Source of the DNA: Channa striata
Taxonomy: Eukaryota > Chordata > Actinopteri > Anabantiformes > Channidae
Length of the DNA stretch: 64,000 bases
NCBI GenBank assembly: GCA_033026295.1
Contig: CM065183.1
Span: 3,410,001 to 3,474,000, forward strand
Reading direction: 5' to 3'
Position 1 is the stretch's first letter; the number at the start of each line of letters is the position of its first letter. Shown here one piece after another: positions 36,995 through 49,148 of the stretch. The notes under the pieces were generated by a model. That model was not told where the DNA came from. It searched no databases and was given only the letters and a program-made list of their open reading frames with translations. Position numbers and translations under genes: made by a program.

Positions 36995-37070
36995 TGAGAG
37001 GTGATTGGACTCTTCCCAGACTGGTAATGGGCCACATATACACTCTCGCGCACACGCACACCTTTGTAGA
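36995..37070 (+). promoter_or_regulatory. possible alternative promoter
   Basis: An inverted CCAAT box (gattgg, 37004-37009) is followed about 28 nt later by catataca (37035-37042), and then by a purine-rich stretch of gagaga type (37084-37096). The arrangement resembles the 13.9 kb candidate. I found no convincing donor downstream, so no exon is claimed. Confidence 0.15.
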
Positions 37071-37179
37071 GCCACACGGCAAAGAGAGAGAGAGACAGAA
37101 CAAGAGAGAAGGAGACTCATCAAGTAATTAAGGCCCTGGCTCTCCCCTGGAAATTAAAGGAATGGCCCTTTGCTCTTCT

Positions 37180-37220
37180 CTCTCTCTCCCTCCGTCTCTC
37201 TCTCTCTCTCTCGCTCTCTT
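37180..37220. repeat. (TC)n tract
   Basis: CT-rich run with few interruptions. Confidence 0.93.
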
Positions 37221-37966
37221 CCTGTTCCTGCTGGGCTGATTGCTGTCTGGCTTCTCTCCTCACCTGAGTATTTCATTCTCTCCCAGGCAGCCAACCCATA
37301 GTGCATTGTGCCGGTGATTACCCCACTGTGGGTAATTGCGGCAAAGGTTCGCTCGATGTTATTTCCCCCACACTCTGCCCGTACGGAGGCGGAGGCATGT
37401 CCCTAAAGAAAGAAAATGGGTGTAGGGGTCCACTTTCAGCGTGTCTTACTGGGAGGGGCAAGCTAATTATGAGCATGCTGCATGTGATACTGTGTGGACT
37501 TTTATATTTATTTATTGGGTTATTTATTTCTCGAGTAGGCTTATCCTGGCTGCCCGAGTGGACGCGGTGTAGCCGCGCTTCTGTTTGTGAGCACAGTGAA
37601 GGGGGTCACGCACGCGGTCAGTTCCATCTCTCCCGTCCTTGAAGAGAAAAGCAGGTCAGAAAACTGCTTTTACCTTGTCGCACTTTTCCTCTTTGATAGG
37701 AGCAGGAAAGTCATAAAGCGGCAGCCCACTTCACTACCTGCCAGCTTCTTTCACCCTTGAACCTCAGTGTCTCACACCACACTGCTGTGTTCAAAGATAT
37801 TTTGTGGGAGAGTTTCAGCCCGACAGGCAGATTAATTTCTTTTGGCTGTTGCAACAAGAGATCACCCAACAGTTAGAGTAAAATATGATTCAATACAGGC
37901 AGCTCCATGGTTACCTCGTGTTACGTATCTGCTTGTATATCCAGGCTGGACATAACTTTAACCGAG
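37221..37966. other. presumed intron, no gene seen
   Basis: A 113-codon frame at 37301-37642 has an ordinary composition but no recognisable domain. A cccag acceptor-like site lies at 37288 with no clear donor downstream. Confidence 0.6.
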
Positions 37967-38038
37967 GGTGAGCTGGCTCCAGTCCCACAGCCCTCAGCAG
38001 ACATTAGCGGGAATAGAAATGGAAGGATGGATGGATGG
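37967..38038 (+). mobile_element. Rex3/RTE-like LINE 3' tail
   Basis: gagctggctccagtcccac, then tagcgggaatagaaatgg and three to four gatg units. This matches, in diverged form, the fish LINE end (ggctccagccccc, aagcggtatagaaaatgg, atgg repeats). Only the last 70 bp or so remain. Confidence 0.65.
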
Positions 38039-39210
38039 CACTGGACAGTATGACAATATGAAAAATGGCAACCAGTCCACTATTTGTCATTTCTGGACCA
38101 CTTTTAACTAACGCTGTATGCACACGTAAAACCAAACGTCTTGACTCCCTTTAAAGTGTCATGACCAACGCACATAGTTTCTGTTCAGAGACATGTGTGC
38201 AGAAATGTGTATGGTAAAATAATGAATTAAGAAAAAGACTCTGACATAATTGTACAATGAAACTATCCAAAAGTTAAAACTCTAAGAAAATATACTGTAG
38301 CCAGAACTTTGCTAAAGGATTTGCTGGAATCAAATCCTGCAATATTAAAATGGTCTAGATGCAGGGTGGTGGGATTTGTTCTTGTTCTGCAGTATCACTG
38401 CTTCGACAGTGTGGTCAGTGTAATGCCTTGCTGGGATTTAGAGGGTTGCTGTGCTTTAGTTTGGGGATAAAGTGGATCATGTCTTTATAAACTGAAAACC
38501 TCTGAATTACTAACCTCTGAGCTGTCTGGCCGTGGATATGATTACTTTATAGACACTGTGAGCCCAAAATAGGTACAAGTATCAAAATAAAAATGTGGAC
38601 CTGAACCACGACAACTGATGACAAAGACCCCTGCTGTATTAGGAGACGCAGGTTTTAGTAATCATAGTCCACTTAAGTTGGTAATTATGTTTGTGCTGTT
38701 CCATGTTATCTCAGTCCGTGTTTGCAGTCCCATCCAGTGAAAGCACTGGCTTCCTCAGAATATTGTGTGGAGAAATAGATAAAGGTGACAGCTGGCTTTA
38801 TTATCCAGTTCTCTAGCTAATTATAGACCGTCACCCAACAAGCGCACATTTGCACATAAGCATACATTACTATCAGTTCGCATCACCTTGTTATCTATGT
38901 TTCTTCTTACACACCATCACTCTTAATTCATAATTTGTTTCTCCAAAAAGGAATTTTAGACTTGTGCTTGGCTCGCAGCACTTCGGGGATTCTAAATATT
39001 TAATTTGCATACATAAAAAGCAAAGGGTAGTCTGAGGGGTGTTCCACAAGCAGCAGAGGAAAGACAGAATGTGCATGCAGCGATCCCACTTATGGCTTTG
39101 TCTGAAACCCATTGAACACATGTACAGTAGCTACACTCTCACAGTCCCAGTTTCATCTGCAGCATGATGACATTCAGGCTAAGATATCATAGCTGCTTCT
39201 TCATCTCCAC
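38039..39210. other. presumed intron, no gene seen
   Basis: AT-rich, no simple repeats, no recognisable frame. Confidence 0.65.
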
Positions 39211-39654
39211 TGCGTGTGTGTGTGTGCGTGTGTGTGTGTGTGTCCAAGGCGCAACGAGCAGGCACAGAAAAGAACACAGGATGTGGAACAGAGAGAGGGA
39301 GAGCAATAGAGAGAGATTTCATCTCCTCTCTGCCTGTATACATATCTGCTAGAATGTAGGTCAGGCAGCCCCAGTCACACTCAGCCTGGTAGAAGGCGAT
39401 TGCTGCGTGCGTCTGTGTGCGGATACTCATCACATGAATAAAGCATGTCTCCCTCCCTTTTCTCTTGTAATATGTGCCTATTTGTGTGTGGCCCCTTATG
39501 TGCCACGTGTGTTTCTGGATATGATGGGTGTGCGTTTCCCGTGTGTGTTTCTGCCTAAAATGCCTGTCATATACAGTCTGTGTCATAGAAAATGTCACAG
39601 CAGACCCACTTTCCCCGTACATAACCATACAATGGTGAGTGCATTTCAGTTGTC

Positions 39655-39685
<31 letters not shown>

Positions 39686-40943
39686 CAGAGCACAGTCTTC
39701 CTGGGCTATTTACAGTGTGTATCCTGGCATGGATAGATATAGTAGCTAGTAAAGGGCAAGCATAGTCCCCTGTTTTTCTCTAAGGAATAGATGGCAAGAA
39801 AACCAACCGACTGCTTACCCGCACACACACACACACGTGCACACACACACACAGTATGAAGTCTGATGAAATCATATACACATGTACAAGCTATATTTAT
39901 TTTCCATCTGCGTTACAAGGGAATAATATATGACCGAGGAGTGTTAGACTTTCTCCTCAACCTAGAATCCTACAAGTGTGTGTTTGTGTGTGTGTGTGTA
40001 TGTTGCTATTGTGTTTGAAGGTCCATTCTTCGCTGGCTGTAACTGTCCTTGGTGCTAGAATCAAACGAGCGTCTCAACTCCATGACTTGAATACTACACA
40101 CACACACACACACCACATACACACACAGAAACCAATTCCACAACTACAACCACTTGTGTTGTCGTCTGTTTTCTTGGTGCTCAGTTAGACCCTTGTCATT
40201 CGTTATTTTTTTTCCTGACAAACACATGCACACCCACATACCATGGAAATGTGGGCTGTGTCTTGATGAAGAGTCAGAGAGCTGTGATTTGTCATCAGCC
40301 TCCACATGAAGACCTTCATCAGAGGACAGGCCCATCACTTACACTCTGATTATAATGACCACGGGGCCAGGGGTGAGCGCGTGTGTGAATTTGTGGGTTG
40401 CTTCCGTTTTCAGCTGGGCAAAAACAGGTGGGATTGAGTAGAGTTTTTCATTTTTTCATAAGCACAAGTATGCCAGCTACCCATGCTGGAATCATCTTTT
40501 TTTAAATGAAAATGTTGTGTGTGTGTGTGTGTGTGTGTGTGCACTTGTATTTTTGACCTGGTTAGTTTAGAGTTTTAATAACCTGGGACCTTTTGCGAAG
40601 TGAGCAAATGAAGAAATTCTGCTGGTCTCAACAAGTTTGAAAGCTTGTTTGAGGCCACAGATGTGGTTTTTAGGGTTTGGGGTTTAAATTGGGCGTAAGT
40701 TAGGGTTAGAGACTGGGAAATGCACTATGTCAGTGAGAGGCCTAATAATAATAGGAATTCAAAGCTGTGTTTGTGGATGAAAAAAAAAAAGACCTCCTGC
40801 CGGTTCAAAGTAAAGTCCTTTTATGCCATAACTGCTTATTTTACGTAACATACACTCGCTGCAAACGTACGACTGTGTTTGTCCTGAGGGACCAGCTGCT
40901 GTTTTGATTTAGGCTGCTTTGGGATGGGTTGGGAATGACTTTT

Positions 40944-40980
<37 letters not shown>

Positions 40981-41000
40981 GGGCCGTCTGGTAGGCTCCC
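39211..41000. repeat. cluster of GT/CA microsatellites
   Basis: Separate arrays at 39211-39242, 39659-39684, 39822-39853, 39975-39999, 40095-40128, 40515-40541 and 40945-40977. The sequence between them shows no recognisable gene. Confidence 0.95.
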
Positions 41001-41575
41001 CATGGGGGCCTTCATTCTTTGTGATGGTCCCTATACACCATCCACACCTCATCTGTTCTCTCCCATACATTCTCTCAATTAGCAGTGCCGGATGGAGGGA
41101 AACAAAGACAGGCAGAGTACACAAGCAGGGTTTGCTTGTTCACTCACACTTCCTGTGTCTCTGGTTATCTCACCCTCTTTGACAGAGCGGGACATCAACC
41201 TCTCTTACTCACTCTTGCCTTGCTCCACTTTGCTCCCCTCTTCTAACTCAACGAAGGATGGAGAGCTGAGGAGAGAAATCATGGAGGCAGGCATGGATCA
41301 TTAGCTATATTTGTCCCCACTTCCTGTAGAAGATGATAGATCTAGCTAATTACCCCATGTTGCCAAGCCTATCGCACACGACAAGCGGCCGTCGTTATGG
41401 CAGAAATCAGCGTTCGCTGTGGCATGTGCCGCATAGTTGATGCTATATGACTATTCATGAGCCTGAAGTCAAAGGAGAAGAGGAAATTTCAGATCCTGTC
41501 ATGGCTGTGTGCGAATGTGATTGTTCTGCAAATGACTTTAATGATGCATGTTCTCCGTCTTCTTTCTCTGTGTAG

Positions 41576-41689
41576 AAAATGAGTTTGGAGGAGACGTGGT
41601 GAGCCATTCCTCCCCAGCTGAACATCAGTAGGTCACGGTGGAAGCAGAGGTGTGGACCAAAGATCTGTCTCAACCCCAAACCATTTCAG
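41576..41689 (+). other. myt1l: probable 5' UTR exon of myt1l
   Basis: The sequence shows a pyrimidine-rich acceptor (ttctttctctgtgtag at 41560-41575), 114 nt of non-repetitive sequence, and a strong cag|gtacgt donor. It lies 6.4 kb upstream of the start-codon exon on the same strand and would join directly to its ATG. It contains a short upstream frame, MSLEETW and stop, at 41579-41602. That frame is in register with the main frame, so its TGA is an in-frame upstream stop. After the TGA the register stays open for 29 codons up to the main ATG. Assignment to myt1l is inferred from position, strand and splice signals, not from sequence identity. A chance pair of splice sites is the alternative. 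Confidence 0.55.
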
Positions 41690-42726
41690 GTACGTCCTGT
41701 TTTCACACCTAAACCAATTAAAAAGCTAGTTTTTGCTGGGTGGTGTTTGCTTTTTGCTGTTTGAAGTTGTACTTTTTTGTAGAACCAATATTTTTAAAAA
41801 TGTTTTTTGATAAAGTAAAAAGCTCCCTCCACCTAATTTAAGAAAGCTAAACATTGACACAGAAAAGAATAAAAAGAAAGTATAAATCTTTGTTGGACAG
41901 GAATTTCATGCAGCAAGTTTATGCAAATAAAATGCAGAAGCTGTAAATTAGCGAAAAAGGAAAAAGTTCCGAGGCCATGTTTAAATCTACAGTTGATGGG
42001 ACAGCAGGCAGGCCAACTTCACATCTGTCTTATCACTCATTCTTTCCTACAGGCCCACATGAATAGTTTCCACATCCTGCATGCTGGGTACTATGAAATC
42101 AGTTTTGTAATTTGTTAAAATAATCATGATTTTTTTTTTCAACCAGCCTCATTCTAGATGATTTGATTTGATTTTCCAACGTGAGCCAATCTGACATCCA
42201 GTTGCAGCTTAATTCATGCCACTACACAGTGAACGCAGAAGAAATGCAGTTCAAAACAGAAAGGCAATAAATCTGACTAGAATCTTTTTCTTTTTTTATC
42301 GAGGAAACCTCGTGTCCACTTAGACCATGTAGCAGTCATTGAAGTTACACACACACACCTTTGTTAAAGTCCTGAAGTGTGAAGTTCTCCGTTAGGGTCA
42401 GCGAAAAAATACTCTCACTATTTCCAGATCACAGCTTTTCTCACTGCTTCCATCGTCCACACACTGGTTAGGAATCGCTTCCCAGATTTTTGTCTCCATC
42501 AACCGTACCCCGACTGCTCCCCCAATCCCCCGTCCACCCCCTCAGCGCCTGCTCGGATTCTATCTGCACAGCCTTCACACTCATTCACAGACACTGACTG
42601 TTGGTATGTGCACGTTTACTGTCACCAGATGATGCATGTCGTAAACACCTATTTGCAGGGAAAATTGATAATGGCAGCAGAGTTTTGGTGGCTCCCTGCT
42701 GCTACACTGTACAGAAAACCAGTGTG

Positions 42727-42762
<36 letters not shown>

Positions 42763-42921
42763 CAGAGGGTGGGGTTGGGTGCCATATGCCTGAAACATAT
42801 TCTCCCAAAAACTTGAAGGTGAAAACAAAGGGAAACCGATAACGATGTGAATTGTTGTGACAGATGTCTGTGCGCTCCCATCCCCCCTTCACCCCGACAA
42901 AATGATACACACACACACATG

Positions 42922-42952
<31 letters not shown>

Positions 42953-45329
42953 CTTGTTCTATTGCTCGGTGCATATTACAATAATCACTGCTTCTTATCA
43001 TGTTTCATTCCCAGTAATATCCCAATCCTTCTCTATCCAACAGCAGATACCCTCTTGTTTTCCTTCTGTGCAGTTTGTCTGCGGCTGATGACATACCTGT
43101 GTCTTATATAATGATGGAGACACACTAATAATAGGCACAACGTTGGCCTGTTAGTTTTGTGCGGATGCCAGCCGAACAGTACATATCCACACAAACACAG
43201 GGGCATTTAAGAACAAATCCCATATTTCACTCACAACTATACGTTTTCAAAGGGGACCTGTTTTGTGGGAGAATTTAGCTTTGTGCTAAATTAAACACTT
43301 GTGTTTATAGCCTTACTTCATTTCATGCAGCCACTTTATCCCCGTGTGTCGATTGTTAAAGTGAATGAAATACTTACGTTATGCACGCTGTATAACTTAC
43401 CACGTGGATAAAAATGAAATGGATGCTAATTACATGGAATCATGGAAAGACTGACTGTCATACATGTTCAGAAGCAAAGATTAGTAAGTAGGAGTCTGTT
43501 CAACAGGGTTATGATCACGTCCACCTCCACCTTACATCAGGTTCGAGCTACAAAACAATCAGTGATCCCTGCATTTTTTATAAATCTAAAGTGACAGTGG
43601 CAGTCCAAATCCTGTCAGTTATTTGGGTTTGGTAAATGTGACGTTATGATAATTTTAATTTAAGTAATCAGATCGGAAGATATTTTCCGCTTTAAGTACA
43701 ATAAACAAATAATGTAAAAGTTGAAGAAATAAAAATAAAAGTAATCAATGATAAGAAATACACTATTGGAATAAAAGCATTCTGCTCTGCTTGCACAAAC
43801 AGCTCTGTTTTCAAATTTGTGACAACATATTTTTCAGATAATCCAATGTTTTTTTCAAAGCCAAAAAAATTAATTCTTCCCTTTGCCTAAAAATAATATT
43901 CACCAAATTGTATCGGTCATTTGAATTCTAGCTCAGATTGATTTCTGTGCAAAAATTGAAAAAAAAGGCAGAATTTTCTCTCGGTTCAGCCGACCTAAAA
44001 GTTAGGAGCTTGGATGAACGTGACTCTTCGGTTAATCATCTGAGGCTGCAATGCCATTGATTCAGGGTCTAATTGAGACACAGACAGAGAAGGAGTGGGC
44101 CTCCACCTAATCCTCAATAAGCAGCCTAACCTTCATTACAGCCTTGACATTTTCCCATGGGGTTGGAAGAGACAAAAAAAACGCCAGACCGAATATGAAG
44201 AGCTCGCCAACATATGGCAAGCCGCAGAGACGCGCGTGCTTCCTGTGTCCAACTCTCACGAGGAGCCTTGAGGGAGGGAAGCGTAGGCGACAGGACTCAC
44301 ACAGCTGCTGCTCTCACTGTTGCTGTAGTTTTATTCTGCAGCTGGATTTTCTCGTCGTTGACGCCGATGCAGGCCTCGCTTTAAACCGGGGCCCTCAGAG
44401 AGAGAGACTGGCAGCTTCACACAGCCACCGTCGTGTGTGTGTGAGTGTGTGTCCACTTACTTCAGCCAAACATCCATTTAAACATTAAGTCATATTTCAC
44501 TCTGCAGCAGATTTATTTATTTTTTCTTTTAGCAAGAGAAACATTCTGCGAGCAGGTTGATTCTTTTTCCGTGTGGTTTCCAGCATGTCATTAATTTTAT
44601 TTTTAAATCAGATAGCTCATTCTATGGGTTACAGTAAGTTATTCAAAGAGTTTCTTTTCATTGAGGCGTTTTAATGTGATTACCAGCGTCATTACTGTAT
44701 AAACAGATGGTTCTGTTCTGTCAGAAAAAGATGATTTCGCAGCTGCTTTTTTAAACACTGGGTGTTATTGAAATGCTTTCGCTGTGTTGAAAAGGAAATC
44801 CCATAGTACCTTCGATATGGACACCACCTACAGAAATTAAAACTTTAAGTTTCATGGAGAGAAACACCCATACTGCATGACTGGCTATTGATCTTTGTAT
44901 TTCAGTACAGAAATATTACACATTAGTAATGTAGCAACTAAAGTATAGAAAAAATTATAAACTAAAACTTTTTTGCACTTAGACTTAAATGTGATTTAGA
45001 AGCTGAATGATTTTTTCTGTAGATTATATGATTTTCAATGTGTGTTAGCTGTCAAGAATCAAAGAAGGACTCCATAGGGGTATAAGTCCGTGCCCTATTG
45101 TTAAGACATAAAAGACCCAAAGTGCATCGAGGACGTCTACGTGTGCAACATGACTCTTCTACTTTGAAGTGCACTTGAAGGGACGCCATCACTCCTGCTC
45201 GTAGTGCAGATTGCTCCAGAGAAGCTTTGATAAAACAGAACAATGTTGAGTCCGATGAGAGACGCTCAGCGAGAGGAGACTAACTTGACTTTGCTCACAC
45301 TACTGCTTCAGAAATCTGCAGCATTATGG
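41690..45329 (+). other. presumed myt1l intron, first part
   Basis: Holds CA/GT arrays at 42729-42761 and 42905-42946. A 114-codon frame at 44144-44488 lies in a CpG-rich patch. AT-rich DNA fills 43150-44000. No exon recognised. Confidence 0.55.
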
Positions 45330-45379
45330 ACACACACACTCACACACACACTCTCACACACACACACACACACACACGC
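45330..45379. repeat. (CA)n microsatellite, interrupted
   Basis: CA array broken by two ct units. Confidence 0.96.
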
Positions 45380-45517
45380 ACTGAAACACGCAGTATGCTC
45401 AGTTTGTATTTGTGAGTACTTAAAAGGGAAGAGGAGAAAACTATATTGATAAGTTTTTTTCCTTTTTTCCCAAGTTTAGTTGCCAAGGAAACCACACCTA
45501 TGCTTCTTCTTTTATAG

Positions 45518-45547
45518 ATATGTATATGTATATGTATATGTACATAT
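45518..45547. repeat. (TATATG)n repeat
   Basis: About four hexamer units. Confidence 0.9.
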
Positions 45548-46079
45548 TTTAGGCTTCCTCCCACTACACATACACACCCACACAACCTCACTCTCCCTAG
45601 TTTACCCCAGGTTGTTCCCTTCCTGCTACACTAATAAGATTTACAGGGTATCCTTGTCTTTCATTCATATTTTTCTTCAGCTGAAACATTTATGGCCATT
45701 CATAAAGAAACACACCATTAGGACTGAGGGGCTCTACAGTACTGTAAGTGTGCTGTTAATAAATCACGTTTAATAAAAAGAGGCATCCAAACAGGACCAT
45801 GGCCCCTGTCATAGCTCAAACCCAGCAAACATGAATATTTAGCAACATGTGGAAATACGTCCCAAAGGCAACATTTATGATGCTTCAGTCAGGGGATAGA
45901 CCCACCTGTAGGTCTGACTTATGTTAAAAAGGGGATTAAAAAAAAGGGGTGATAATGCTCTGGTGTGAATGCATGAATAGTGAAAACAGTATAAATGGAA
46001 GTCATGGAATTGTTCCACGATTCAACTGACATTTGACAAATTAATGGAAAACTTCCATAAATGAGTGTAGAAACACACG

Positions 46080-46480
46080 AATGCAGGTTCAGTTGGACTC
46101 AAGGTGGCATCAGGTGGAACGAGTCTCAGTGACTTTGAGAGAGGGTTCATTGTTGAAGCACAGTCGGCAGGAGATTCAGTCACTAAGGCCGATCACCTCG
46201 CTCATGTTTCCATAGGAACAGCGCTTAAACAAACATCTGCATTTGGATCTATGGAAAATCCTCAGGTGACTAGGAATGTCATTAAATGATCCGCAAGAAG
46301 AGTCTGTCAGCAATTCCATACAGAGGGTTTCTGTGAATAAACCCTCATCACTGAGATAATCCCTTATATCACAAGCACTGGTCTACAGTCTGGTCAGATG
46401 TCTCATCCTTCACTATATGCTCATCAAGGAAAAGTTGTGCGGAATCACTTTTATTTCGTGATGAAACTGTCTGTCAGGAT
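46080..46480 (+). pseudogene. Tc1/mariner-like transposase relic
   Basis: The frame from 46104 reads LSDFERGFIVEAQSAGDSVT and then about 20 residues ending in STOP-free helix-turn-helix-like sequence. This matches the N-terminal DNA-binding domain of fish Tc1-like transposases, whose typical form is LSDFERG.IV.AR.AGASVTK. The frame stops at 46289, and no complete DDE catalytic domain follows, although a weak acidic L-F-R-D-E-T string near 46448-46467 may be what is left of the SDE region. The element is broken and inactive. It lies in the intron before the myt1l start exon. Terminal inverted repeats were not found. Confidence 0.75.
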
Positions 46481-46920
46481 AGGAAAGGTGTTGGCCTGAC
46501 AACACTCACTTCTGGACCGGAGGAATGCTGCAGTTCTAAGAACTGTGCCAGGAATTTCACCCTTTTTCATGTGTTTGTATTCCGTCAACTTCAAACCACT
46601 TATGTTCTGCAAACCATAGAACTGTAGCTCCTGCTGTACTTTCTTAGCTGAGTAGGAACAATGTTCATATGTGTAAGTTGACTGAGCGAACGCGTGGAGA
46701 GGATAATTAAAGCTGTAATTTTTTCATCCTGGGACGGCTGCTTTGTTAAGTTTCATGCTATAAGAGAAGCATTTTAAAAAATGTAGTCAGTTGATCCCGA
46801 CCACGTGCTGTCAGATGAGACCGTGGTGATCTCAGCAGTCTGTGGCCTGGGTCTTCCCAGGGCAGAACAGCTGGTGCAGCAGTGACAGCAACGAATGGTC
46901 AAGACTCGTCCTAGGGCAGA

Positions 46921-47215
46921 TGCTCTATTGGGTTATTTTTTTCATTCAAGATAGTCCACATTTAGGTTTAAAAGATGTGGCCAATTTATCTAAATTTATA
47001 AATTTGATCCGGCTTATTTATCCGAGCCTGTGTGTCCACTAGGGAGAGAAGGCAAGCAGTGGTGGTTGTTGGTGAACGCTCCAAGAACTCTACTAGTTGC
47101 CATCTTAGGGTCGCTCCGTTATTAGGTTTTGGTATAGTTTCATGCAAGAAAGTGCATACTTAGGTTTAAAATATGTGATCAGTTTATTGAAATTTATACA
47201 TTTTAATTCTAATCG
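46921..47215. repeat. diverged tandem duplication, two units
   Basis: tcattcaag and cacatttaggtttaaaa at 46942-46972 recur as tcatgcaag and catacttaggtttaaaa near 47139-47170. Both are followed by an atgtg, caatttat-type and aaatttata block. Spacing is about 197 bp and similarity about three quarters by eye. No known family. Confidence 0.7.
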
Positions 47216-48127
47216 GATTTTGTAGATCTCAGCATTGTGAGAGCTCTGACAGGTGAGACGTCAGCAGCGTAGCAGCCCAGCTCCTGAGAGCAACCACTGG
47301 TGTCCACTTCATTCCTGAGCAGGCAAACAGCCGTGTGTTCCCTTAGTTCACTTACCACTGTCTCATGTTCGTATATTTTAAAATGTTAGAATTCATTTTG
47401 GAAGATAAAAGCCAGAGTGTCGGAGTAGAAATATGTACTGCCATTTGATAAAACGTGTTGTTATTGGATATTACAAAAGTCTGCAGACTCAGCACAAGTC
47501 AGTATAAGATAATGGGAGAGCCTCGGGCCACTGCGACTTCTGACGGTGCCATACTTAAAATTGAATCGTTATAAGAAAGCATATCAGCTATTGGCCACTT
47601 TGAGTTCACACTGGCGTCGCGAATGCAAACAGAAAAAAAGCGCGAAGGTGAGCAGGTTTGGCTCCCCAGCTGGTAGTCCCTATATATATATATATACTGT
47701 ATTATATAGGTAAAAAGTACTAAATATGATGTTAATCTTCATCATCAAAAAGAGAAAAATGAGTGATTGAAAGACTCATAAATTGATACTAAAGAAATCA
47801 GGACCCCAAAATGGATTCTTGCGTCATTCCTGAATGTGAAAACATTTGTTTTGTATAAATGCATTTCTATACAGTAAATCTGAGAGGACAGATGTATTGC
47901 AAAAAAACTGAATACGTCTCATTTACTCGGCAATGTCTTCAACAACAGCAGTGTTTTAATTCTTCCAATCAGGTGCAGCCAGTCAGTCGCTCATCTACAA
48001 GGAATTCTAAGTGTGACTGTTGCTGTTGTCGTGACCCAGAACCTAAAAGAACACGTATCCAAATTAAAGATCATTTTGCAACGTGTCTGTTGTGTGTTTA
48101 ACAGCCTGTTTGTTGCCTTCTCTGCAG
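47216..48127. other. presumed myt1l intron end, no other exon seen
   Basis: A (TA)8 tract lies at 47681-47696. An 80-codon frame at 47859-48101 has no recognisable domain. The region ends in the pyrimidine-rich acceptor of the start exon. Confidence 0.6.
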
Positions 48128-48173
48128 ATGGAGGTGGATGCAGACGATAAGCGCCATCGCACACGCTCCAAAG
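48128..48173 (+). CDS. myt1l: myt1l first coding exon (start codon exon)
   Basis: This exon encodes the N-terminus of a MYT1L-type transcription factor, a neuronal nuclear protein with CCHHC zinc fingers that helps maintain neuronal identity. A pyrimidine-rich tract ending in ctgcag at 48127 is followed directly by ATG, and the frame reads MEVDADDKRHRTRSK plus one base of the next codon before a gtatct donor. Human MYT1L, as I remember it, begins MEVDTEEKRHRTRSK, giving 12 of 15 identities; MYT1 and ST18 fit less well (they share mainly KR.RTRSK or RTRSK). The exon is 46 nt and ends in phase 1. The upstream exon at 41576-41689 would carry an in-frame stop, which supports this ATG. The donor is only moderate, and reading 9 nt further would add G-I-S, like the G-V-R of the human protein, so the exact exon end is uncertain. 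Whether this is a teleost a or b duplicate cannot be told. Confidence 0.88.
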
Positions 48174-49148
48174 GTATCTCAGTGGATGCACACACATAAA
48201 AACAGGCAGCAACACCATTCAGGGTGACCTTCTTTCCCCGAACACAAACACACACGTGCACGTGCACAAGCGTCCCGCTGTACACACACGGCTGCACAAA
48301 TCCCGCTCTGTCACACTCGAGTTGTCTCTTCTCACTGCCCTCTCTTTTTTCTGTCTTTTTTTTCCTTTTCTTGCAAAACCAGAATCATAAAAGTCCACAT
48401 TTTAAAAGCTTTGTTCAAAATGAAACATCTACCACAGCGACATCTAATCGTACAAAACGATACATGGCGTAAACTGCAAACAAATTAGGCCCTAATGGTC
48501 CTTCCCGCCAGCTGCCTTTTGCTCTCTCGCAGGTTTAAAGCCTTTTAAGAGACTTGTCTGTCAGTGGACTCTCTTGATCCATATTTTATTGCCCACAACC
48601 TAAGAAATGATCTAACATGTTTGACCAAACAAGAAAAAAGGTGATGACCAGTGTCTCTACATTATGTGGATCGTGCACTTTGCCAGTTCTGTAGTAAATG
48701 TGTGACCCAAAGACCCTTAAGACCCTTATTGAATTGGCCAAAGAGAGAGAGCAGATGTGTGAGCAGAGCATTGGCATTAAAATCATTGTTATGGCTATGA
48801 TCACTGCTTCCACTAAAGACACTCACACTCACAAGTTCACTATATGCTTTTTGTTTTTGTTTGGTTGTTTCTATGAAAGAACATTTTGTTCTGTACTTTA
48901 CGGGCAATAAGTGATTTCAGACACAGACTAGGCTTCTCTTAGTTTACACATTTCAGGCCTTTACCATGTCGAAGAACACGAGCACTGGTGTTTAATATCA
49001 TTACGTAGCCTAAATATTTGTAGTTATGATAAGATTTTACCTCTCCCATTTCGTAAGTGGTTTAAGGTAATCTCACCAGCTTTTGTACACTGTCTGTTTG
49101 AGGGCAAAACATAAAAACCGACACAGAGAACATATAACTTACTGTATT

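Noticed and set aside
48240..48275. cacgtgcacgtg palindrome as an E-box cluster
   Set aside because: It lies in a CA-rich stretch where such words arise easily; no other support.
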